The position numbers and the translations under genes are program-made. From Lunularia cruciata (taxonomy: Eukaryota > Streptophyta > Marchantiopsida > Lunulariales > Lunulariaceae), in the NCBI GenBank assembly GCA_948567375.1, contig OX419762.1, forward strand, positions 46,729,034 through 46,793,033: a stretch of 64,000 nucleotides of DNA, given 5' to 3'. Below the pieces are notes generated by a model. It ran no database searches. It was not told where the DNA came from and saw nothing but the letters and a program-made list of their open reading frames with translations. Below, piece after piece: positions 55,301 to 64,000 of this stretch (its first letter is position 1; the number at the start of each line of letters is the position of its first letter).

Positions 55301-55756
55301 AAAGGTTCACAATTTATTATTTATAAATTTGATTCTCCATAAAATAATAAACATTTTTTGGTTCAAACATAATGTATAGTGTTGATTCTGTAAAGATAAT
55401 TTTAACATTTGTTTCTACACAGATCCAGAAACGAAATTTATGGTCTGAGGTATCGATTATAAGTTTCATAAGTATCATCTACGATATTTCAGAATTTATT
55501 CATGATAGGAATTTACTTGCAGCCATTTTTCCGTCCATCATTCTTTATCCATGCTCTCCGGAAGGTACTAAAGCTAAAAGTTCTTTATCCTTTCGAGAGG
55601 ACCAAGGAAGATTCTCGCGGAGATTCCGATTCTTTCACGAATATCCAGGGAAGACTGGTCCTCTGAAGGACCGTTGCCCCCGCAGTGGAAAGTCGAGCTA
55701 AGTGACTTTCAGTTCGCAGCCTGCGTGACATCCACCATTCAAAAACCAAATATGCA
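55301..55756. other. Unassigned low-copy DNA
   Basis: Base composition rises towards balanced GC from about 55540. An open frame at 55372-55701 has no recognisable domain. Nothing else was identified. Confidence 0.4.
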
Positions 55757-56080
55757 CCTTGGCGACAAAGAATTCAGAGGTGTAAGGAAACTCTGGTGGT
55801 AGAATTTACTCATGAAATATGTCAAGAGAGGTATAACAACGATATGTACATTGTAAAGGCATCTGCCAAGATGCTTGGGAGAGTAAAGAGAGATGAGATC
55901 AAAACTTATACTATTGTACATGCCGAGCAGCCTCGAGTCATATATGCTTATCTTCTCGGGGAGGGTGCTGGTTATGAGAACCTCAAGGGAGGCTACATTT
56001 CGCTGGCTGTGCTATTTTCATACTGTCAACACGGTCATATATATACTTGGGACTTCCCGTCACGTTGGGTGCCTAGCTAG
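55757..56080 (+). other. Possible coding exon of unknown function, convergent to the phospholipase gene
   Basis: An open frame of about 100 codons reads YAPWRQRIQRCKETLVVEFT and continues with AKMLGRVKRDEIKTYTIVHA and YAYLLGEGAGYENLKGGYIS. Composition is balanced and unlike the transposons. It has no strong splice or start context and overlaps the last 8 bp of the phospholipase C coding region on the other strand. It could be an exon relic, or a chance frame in the 3' flank of that gene. Confidence 0.25.
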
Positions 56081-58400
56081 TTTGCAGAAGGGAAGATCTT
56101 GAAAAGCTTTGTCTCCTACCAGTCGCTGGTGGATCTTCACAAATATCTCTCAGAGATTTGAGCTGCAAGATAGTCGACTCATTTACCCCGGCTCTCAGCT
56201 GCTGCTCACCCTCCGCGAGAAAACGGGCAACTGCATTCGTCACATAGTCGTTTCCTTCTTTTACTGTCATTGACTTACCAAGATTAGGATACTCCTGAAG
56301 CACATGGTCACCGGTTAGCTGGGAGGCCAGTTGCACCAATTCTTGTTGGAACTCTGTCAACTTCCGAGTTTCATCAATTGGGGCGTGTCTCAAAGACCAG
56401 GGAGGGTTGGGAAGTTCCGCTGTCAATAAATCAACAGTATGATCAGTCCTCTTGCTCACCTCTCAGGACACAGTCTTCATTAACAATCGAGAGAAGAAAA
56501 ACGGCGCCATCGACAGAGCAATCCAACAGTATATTCCACTTGAAGACACCCGAAGACACTATAAAGGACTTCTACAAGAATCAAGACAACGTTGTCGCTA
56601 AAGACTTAGATACAGAATAAGCACAAACACAATGATGGGAAAGGAACACCTAAACATCCTTCTACAGGAGAACCTCAGTAGAACAAAGAAGTGCCGAAGG
56701 GTTTAGGCTTGTCATGTACCTGGGCAATCAGTTCTGGGTTGAGTCCTTTGATTGAAAATTTCCTCAAACGTTCCAGCCCACGCGTCCCTTTTGGTAAGAA
56801 AGTCCCCTAAACCGAAAATCTTCTTCATGGTAGCCGGTATCGATGAGTGCTCGTATTGAGAATCGGGTGTCGGTCCACTGGGTCTATGAACAACTGCCAA
56901 CAGCAAATCGGATGAATTGTACTGACCTTAAACCTATCAATCGAGATACCTACCGGGAAACAGTTCTACCAAAAGTATGCATAAAGTGCATCTTCAAACA
57001 AGGCTATCGTGAATTAGAATCCAAAAATCAGAACACAAGCAATGTGATGACTGAATTTGTGCTCAAATTTCGACTCTTTCAAGCAAGACTTCACGGCTAA
57101 ACTGTAAACTCGTGTGACAAGGCAGAATGTTTGTTAAGTCGACTACTTTCTTATGATGCAGTGAGTGAAGCAAAACAAGGTGGCAATCTTCACAAAGATC
57201 TTACGGCATCAAGAGTTATAATTCTTTCATACGGATGAAAGTAAGTGTTGACTGCGGTACTGTGTTCGCCACATACTACTGGGAGGAAAGGAAGCCAGGA
57301 GGATTCTTACCTAGCCCTCTGTTAATCCATGGTGAAATGGCAATGGTTGGCACCCGAACTCCAAGCCTGTCGAACGGGAAGTAGTAAGGCTCGGGTCCAA
57401 CCAACCCGTCCGGGTTTGGAACGTTGGTCACAGGGGTCGGAACATGGTCGAAGAATCCTCCATGTTCGTCATAAGTGATCAAAAGTAGCATCTCATTCCA
57501 TTGAGGACTTGATCGCAAGGTTTCATACACCTCTTTCATGAACTTTTGACCCTCAGCAACATCATGGGATGGATGATCGTCATTCGCAGGCAGCGCCTTC
57601 AAGTCAAAATATCGCTGCTCAATGACTGCATAATTCGGCAATTTGCCCGCCTTTGCGTGCTGTTTGAAGTAGATAGCATAGTCCTTAAACTTCACCAAAT
57701 TCTTCAGTTTCCGAAGCCCTTGGAGAAACAATGTGGCTGGTATGTTCTGATAGTACACCCCCCAAGTAAATCCTGCGTCCGAAATGGACTCGAAAATAGA
57801 CTTCTGAGGGAAGCCAGCAATGAGATCCGCCCTCACGTTGCTCATAGCCCCATGAGAAGTGGCCGAGTGAACGTATAACCGATTGGGTTGTGTTGAAGTT
57901 GGGGAGGCGGCGAACCATTTGTCAAATACGCAAAACTCCATCGCCAAGGAAGTGGTGACAGGAACTACTTCTGGACGAAAAGCGCTCATCACTCTCTCTG
58001 GAAACCCTGGTTCATATTCCATACTTATTGCCTGCTGTACAAATCCGTTCATAGGGGGTGGAACTGCAGAGGTATCATTTTGCCCAAAAACCTGTTCTCG
58101 AATAGCTTGAAAAGAATGGCCGGGATCGGGATCCACAAACTCCGCATTTTCATTCACGTAGACGTGCTTCGCCTTGGGATCGGTGGTGTTGGTGGGGTTA
58201 CTTTCTTTACCCGTAAGTCCATCGATCTCAGGATTCAGCCGTTTCAACCAGCCTATCATGTGATCAAATGACCTGTTCTCCATCACCAAGATTACCACCG
58301 TCTTAATGGGGCCTTTGATTTCTTTGTGTTTCTTAGCGTAGACATCGAGCGGACTCAGAATGAGCAAGATCATAAACACCAACCCCCAACGCGTCCGCAT
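56073..58400 (-). CDS. NPC: Non-specific phospholipase C (NPC), three exons, intact
   Basis: NPCs hydrolyse phospholipids such as phosphatidylcholine to diacylglycerol. Exons on the minus strand: 58400-57311, 56893-56720, 56419-56073. Both introns are GT-AG, and the joined length is 1611 bp (536 residues plus stop). From the chosen start: a hydrophobic signal sequence ([17 protein letters not shown], residues about 6-22), then ENRSFDH (about 41-47), [65 protein letters not shown] and [13 protein letters not shown]. These are the conserved phosphoesterase blocks of plant NPCs, closest by eye to NPC1/NPC2. The frame is open upstream to an ATG at 58520, which would add 40 residues ahead of the signal peptide. 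The ATG at 58400 gives a normal short N-region and is preferred. Length and all motifs are as in the family, so it is probably functional. Confidence 0.93.
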
Positions 58401-58520
58401 TGCGACTCTATCCTCAATCAGGGATCTTTTTCTTTCCATCATGGCTCTCAAACTAATCCTGCCTGCTACAAATTTCAACCACGCACGAAGAGTTAGTCCG
58501 AGTCCAAACATCCCCATCAT

Positions 58521-59802
58521 GGAGTCCCTACAGTACCTAAACTGTAGGGTACGCAGCAGAGAGAAGATATGGATAATTGAGCAAAATTGTTTTTCCTAGC
58601 ATTGCAGTACATAGCCCACATCCCATTACAGATCGCCAACGTATTCACCCACTCCAAACGATGGACGAATGCAAGTTCATTGTTGCTTGACCTCACATCC
58701 AACTTCAGATAAGCACAAAATTCCCGAGCAGGAGAAGTGCGACTTTTCAAGGATTTCTACCTGTTCAAGAATCAAAGTTTCTAAGGTTGAGACGGAAAAA
58801 TCTGATCAATTGGGTTCCGTAGGGGAGTATAAACTGATATGTATATTTCCTTCCAGAATCTTTGCCCAAAATTTGGACAATAGCTCCAGGAGCAAATTAA
58901 CGGTTGCCAGGAGATATTATTTGTATCTAATGCAGGTCTACAGCACCATCAAACGCTATATGACATCGACTAAATAGCTTACTGGATCCCTTGACATAAA
59001 ATGAGGGCATGAAAATTATAAATGTAGCCACAAAACGTCTCTCTCACGGATTCGTAGAACAGGTCAAATCCACCTCTTTCAGATAGAAATCTCCCAGTAT
59101 AACTACTCCATGTTGGTGTCAAACACGTGAATCCCATGTATCTGCTGCCTTTTGAATCGATCGGCTTTTAAACTTGATGAACTTCTCTTCTGCAATAATC
59201 TAATTTGACTGAGATCACCATTCAGATTTCTTACAGGAACCGCCACATATAATCAGATTCATGTGTCAACTCTACCGCCTATCAGCGTCTGTTCTGTCCG
59301 CTCAAAAAGACATACTACGTAAAATTTGTCCATCAACTATATTATATTTGTGACTTACCAACCACAATTGACCAGGCTCGGGTGGATTCATACCATTTTC
59401 AGACGATGAAATACTCGTTATTCTCTTTCTTTTATCCGCTTGCGACTAACCTGTCACCAAAGCAACAGCATTAGCTAGGAACCTCGTGCAATTGCTGAAT
59501 GATCCGAGGACTGACGTTGATCAATGTCCCGCGAGAGGCATATTCAAGTAAACAAGGAGCATATTAGCAGAAAGGCTTCTCCTCGGAGAAAAGTGACAGT
59601 CGTCAATTCTAGCCTTTGCTGACTCACAGAGCGCTACAGCCTCGATTCTTATCCTAAATGCTAAAAGGGGAGACCCTATACCGGCCACTGTACGTTCTAT
59701 GCCTCCAACCCTCCCTGAACTTCTTCCTTTAATCTCTCCCACGGTAGAAGCAACTGAAGATTCCAAAATTTCTCCCTCAAGGACCGCACCCCAACCATCT
59801 TA
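58521..59802. other. Upstream region of the phospholipase C gene
   Basis: Balanced-composition, low-copy DNA that should include the 5' UTR and promoter of the divergent minus-strand gene. A G-box-like ACACGTGA lies near 59125; no single TATA box stands out. Open frames here (58669-58977, 59521-59766) lack domains. Confidence 0.4.
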
Positions 59803-60177
59803 CCAACACATCCAACTCCCCTCTGCACACGCTGAAACAACTCGGAAAACCACAGACGACAGAGCAAAATTTGCTCTGTTTTCCGAACTCGCAGTGAAGT
59901 CGCTCTGTTTCTTTAAAGCCGAAGTCGTCCCTGTGAACCCAGTCCCAGGTGGAGGTTCCAGACCGGTAAAGTAAACTACAGGATCGCAGTCAGACCATCC
60001 ACGCGTCCTTTCCTGTAAAATCTTGTCTTCCTCGTCGTAGAAACCATCGACCAACCACTTCCACAGTCCTGTCACTGTGGAATCAACTACAGCACTCTTT
60101 GACGCAGTAAAACCCGGAACTCTCGAACCAAGCACGAGATCGATCCCATTTCTCTGTCCGCACTCGCCTTGGTGAAA
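59803..60177 (-). other. Possible coding exon of unknown function
   Basis: The minus-strand frame is open for about 125 codons and reads HQGECGQRNGIDLVLGSRVP, then VTGLWKWLVDGFYDEEDKI and SDCDPVVYFTGLEPPPGTGF, ending with TAA near 59800. After that stop the same frame stays open to 59521. The residue mix (many Trp, Asp, Gly, Pro) looks protein-like, but no family was recognised, and the antisense strand is also open over part of it. Confidence 0.3.
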
Positions 60178-62277
60178 AACTGAACCGATTTATAATCTCC
60201 ACCAGTGACAGTGAAGACGTCTACTGCACCCAATCCCCTGCCCTGTGCTCACAGTCAGTGGTCAAAGAACCGGATAGCATGAGGATATTCCTAAGTCGGT
60301 TGCTTCCGACCAAGCTCATTCTTTCGATTATAAAATATCCTTCAATGATCCGCTGACAGATTTTGAGGACCACATTTTTAATACCGAATATGCCCTCCCC
60401 CTTTTGGTAGGTTCTATTGTATTGGCTTTGGTGATGGGTATCTTAAAATCGGTTGAGTTCTCAAGATTCTTGTCTTGTGAGAGTCTCGATTATCGGTTAC
60501 TGAGTATAGAGCCTTTTGAATCGTGTTCGCATTCAGAGAAGTGTGGACTGAATTCCAGTCTTGTTCAATTTAGAACACATATATTGCGGTAATGAATGAA
60601 TGCTTCTGAATGCAAAACAGTAAGCTTGCTTCTGATTTGAATTTGATCTCCATCGTTACAACATAGACAGTTTAGATCGTCTTCTTGTGCATGAATTGAT
60701 TTTTTTAATGTTTAACATCTAGTTTTAAATACAGTGATGAGTGGAATTTACTCAATCACCTGTTTTAGTGCAAGATGCTAAAGCATGGGACAGAATTGAT
60801 AGCTTTCATCAAAGAAAACGTCTTTGGACCCACCTGCATCATCAAGATTCATTTTCTTTTCCTCGAATTTGAGAGGTCTCTACGTGAGCCGAAGACACCC
60901 GAAATGTAATCACTTCACATTACTTCCGGGCACCAGTTCATCAATCTCCAACTCCTTTTCTACTTTATGACTTCAGTCAACATTCCCATGGGACTCATTC
61001 TTTGTCACAATTTTTCTCTCGGGGCTGTGAGACTAATTCTATTGGTCTACTAGTAACAACAACTCAATCATCCCGAAGCGGTTCCAATGGAACTCTTCTT
61101 GACATTCACACAAACCATTTTCCTAATCTATCTCTGGAGGTCTTCTCTTTATTCCTTTAGCCTTGGAGTTATATGGAGCGATGGACATGGCGGTCAATAT
61201 ATTTTTCATGGAATGCATGAGGAGAGCTTATCATATTAGATGCAAAGGTATCACTTTCACTCTCATATTTTAGATAACATGTGTCATTGCTCTACAGGAA
61301 GATTAGTCACTCTACCGAGTGACTAGTGCAATCCACCGGAAAGCAATCACACTAGGTGATACTTCTTTGGATACTTCAATTCTTTATAGACCATACAACT
61401 TGCATAGCTCATATATCTTAGGGGTTAGAGGGCGGATTTTCATATAGACTCTATAGGTGCTTAGCTCCATTGTACCTTTTTAGTCTCTCCCTTGTACGGC
61501 TTGATGAGGTCTTCCCACCCTCCGTGTTTTCTGCACAATCCCCTTTATCTCCCCCGATGTAAAACTATCATACCAGGATCATCTGTGATGTAAATCATGA
61601 TAGCATGATTCCAGACCGGTACCGTAAACTGTAGCATGGTTCTAATCTGCTCTGATGTAAATATAGTTTCCCACTTTGCCCTGCAAGTTATCTTCGTTAC
61701 CCTAGATCAACCGTTCAAACTTACTTCACACTTACCCATTTCCAATTATCGACCGACGTTCAACCAATCTTATTCTACGAGTCTACTTGTAGCAGTCCAT
61801 CGTGGGCTATTTAGAGTCTCAGGTACATCTGACGGGATCTCAATTCCACGTATCCACTGCATTCACAACCAGCAAACATACACAGCATATGCTCACCACA
61901 CAATACGTTCCTTTAGGCTTGCTCAGTACACGTAATTCAGTTGACCAAATTGTACCAGTTCCAAACAAAATGATTTGTATAAACACTCTATGTCATATAG
62001 TAGGTCTAGGTTATTTCTTATCTTTATAATACTAATACGATAAGTAGTTTTTATTATAATCACCTCCTCTTTGATTAGTTACTAATATAAGAATTTTTCT
62101 TTGATTAATTGTTGGATTTCAACTAGAATAATTTTATTAAAAGATATGAAGTTGTAGATTTGTAATAAAGTTCTCTTTATACTTGGATAACAAAATTTTA
62201 TTTGATGGTAAACCCTAAAACTGCATACCTTATGCACTAAAAACTTAAACTCTTCGCTAAAACATTAACTAAAACAA

Positions 62278-62523
62278 GAGTCCTTTGGTGTGGGAGAAGG
62301 CTTCAATAGACCAGTAATATAGGGACTTTGTAGGAGGGATGTTACGGGACAAGCTGTTGATGAACTAATGTGGAGGACATGTATTCCAAGAGTCTCAACT
62401 GAGTCCTTCCGTGCGGGAGAAGGCTACTATAGGACGGTAAGACATAGACTATGTGTGAGAAGTTGTTACTGCCTATGCTGATGAACTAGCATGGAGAAAG
62501 TGTACTACATGAGTCTCAATGTG
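62278..62523 (+). repeat. Tandem duplication of a 123-bp unit
   Basis: Units 62278-62400 and 62401-62523 share GAGTCCTT, GGGAGAAGGCT, CTGATGAACTA and GAGTCTCAA at the same spacing. They are clearly diverged, so the duplication is old. Confidence 0.75.
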
Positions 62524-63210
62524 AATTAATAGGGGAGGAAATTTTTCTGTGAAAGGTTTTCTATGTAAAAAATTCAGGCTTGGTTCTTCAATTTATGGTG
62601 TTGTATAGTTCTAGTTCAGTCATCTTCTCTATAAATTTCTGATTTAGTTAGATGTGCATATATCATCTTGATATATTGACAACATTTGCTCTTGGTGTCA
62701 TACCACTGGTGGTGAATATTGAAACATCATCCTTGGACGCTTGATGGCTAGCTCTCAAGAAGGATACTTTTTTTACCTATTTCTTTGGTGTATGATAATC
62801 ATGAAGCTCTAAATTACTAGCCAATAACATCATTCATGTGAAAATTCAAACAAATTAGTGTCCTCTGAACCTAGCATTTGCTATGATTATTAACAAGAAC
62901 CAAGGTCAATCTTTGGACAATGTTGCCTTCCACCTTCCCAAGCTTCTCCTTGTGCACAGTCAACTTTATGTGACACTCAGCTATTCCTGATTGTTGAAGG
63001 AGTGCGAGTCTTCATCAATCCAACCAATGATCAGTCAACCCTTACCAATGGGGAGTTTACCACCAGAAATGTTGTTTATAAGCAGGTTCTTTGATTATTT
63101 GTTTGCGGTTGTTGTTTGGTTTATTTGAAAAACAATATCAACCAATAAAATTGTAGTTCATTAAAACCTGTTTGTGGTATTTTTTGTCATTTTCTAACTT
63201 TACATCATTT

Positions 63211-63350
63211 TTTGTAATTTATCATCTTCAATTCTTATGTCTTAGTTGAGCAATTTCTATGTGATATATTTTGTTCATATTTTGTAATTTATCATCTTCA
63301 ATTCTTATGTCTTAGTTGAGCAATTTCTATGTGATATATTTTGTTCATAT
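63211..63350 (+). repeat. Perfect tandem duplication of a 70-bp unit
   Basis: Units 63211-63280 and 63281-63350 appear identical base for base, starting TTTGTAATTTATCATCTTCA and ending TTTTGTTCATAT. It is a recent duplication or an assembly artefact. Confidence 0.95.
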
Positions 63351-64000
63351 AACCAATTGAACCATTGATTCTCTATGAGAGTGGTCGGTAATATCTTTGG
63401 AAGTGAAGATTGGGAAGCACAAAAATCTATTGGTTGTTGGACCAAAGAATGCCAAATAGATATGTTCATATTTATTTTTAACAGTAAGAATGTTGTATAT
63501 TACTGCAAGTTTCTTCTTGATTGTGCTATTACATATTTCTCAATTTTTCTCTTGGAAACTTGAAACCACAAGTTTGTGGTCAATCAATTTACTACTCAAA
63601 TGATTTTGGTGAGGTTTGTTTGCAATCCTTGTCAATCATTGAACACGTCGGTGCATCGGATAGAATCAATATGCCATAAGGGTATAATTCATGGCATAGA
63701 GATACTTCCTTTCATGTTGGACGTCCATTGGCATCCTTGCCCACCATACTCACTATTGCTTTTGGTTCCATTGTAATAGGTAGCATGGATTACATAGCTT
63801 GATTTGACTCAATCCATCCAAGAAAGTAATACTTGTGGCCACCAACCTTGAAAACTTTGAAACCTAGAACTCTTTTAGTCAAAAGCACCCGCTCTAAGTA
63901 TATGTCAAGATCCTTACCTTTACTATCTAGGTTAAAACTTCCTTATCTGTTTATGAAGCAAGGTATATTAGAAATCATAAACTTTATTATTATCTCTATA

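Larger units (their letters stand above)
60178..64000. other. Non-coding, AT-rich flank
   Basis: No domain-bearing frame was seen on either strand. Two tandem duplications are listed separately. From 62000 rightwards the sequence is strongly AT-rich with many stops. Confidence 0.45.

Noticed and set aside
58401-58520. N-terminal extension of the phospholipase C to the ATG at 58520
   Set aside because: It would put 40 mostly basic and hydrophobic residues ahead of a clear signal peptide; the internal ATG at 58400 fits the family better, though the longer form cannot be excluded.
1-64000. CRISPR arrays, bacterial operons or complete tRNA genes
   Set aside because: No regularly spaced repeats were seen, the gene structure is eukaryotic, and no cloverleaf with A and B boxes was recognised.

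Overview
The window is nuclear DNA of a land plant with a large, retrotransposon-filled genome. The only intact gene is a plant-type non-specific phospholipase C with two GT-AG introns at 56073-58400 (minus strand). There is a plastid-derived fragment near 17.7 kb and a decayed microbial-type terpene synthase gene at 14.3-15.9 kb. That terpene synthase class has been reported from non-seed land plants and not from seed plants. I therefore favour a fern, lycophyte or similar plant over an angiosperm; this is inference.

I recognise four retroelement families plus one Ty1/copia element. Family A is Ty3/gypsy, Tat/Athila-like, with an extra zinc-knuckle ORF upstream of gag. It occurs as a 5' fragment (1-2129, minus), a near-complete decayed element (6244-14057, plus) and a 3' fragment (35984-38363, minus). 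Family B is Ty3/gypsy with an unusual layout: LTR, gag, protease, a DNMT3-like cytosine-C5 methyltransferase domain, RT, RNase H, integrase, a C-terminal PHD finger, LTR. It occurs at 2130-5462, 24812-34537 and 34538-53538. Family C is seen only as solo LTRs or an LTR fragment (4195-4834, 24360-24811, 34745-35481). Family D is a 3.7-3.8 kb TG...CA unit carrying one long coiled-coil ORF. Three D copies are nested inside one another at 41375-52634, each with a perfect 5-bp target-site duplication.

The insertions can be ordered. A copia element (5' half 21501-24359, 3' half about 53701-55160) is split inside its RT coding region. About 29 kb of head-to-tail family B units lies between the halves. 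Family A, an unidentified purine-rich block and the family D nest were then added to the B units. Outside this nest lie low-copy DNA (14.1-21.5 kb) and, on the right, the phospholipase C gene and non-coding DNA with several short tandem duplications (55.3-64 kb).

The most interesting item is family B: a retrotransposon that once carried both a DNA-methylation writer domain (methyltransferase) and a chromatin-reader domain (PHD finger). Every copy here is broken by stops and frameshifts. The diagnostic motifs recur in three copies, so the architecture is a property of the family and not an accident of one insertion.
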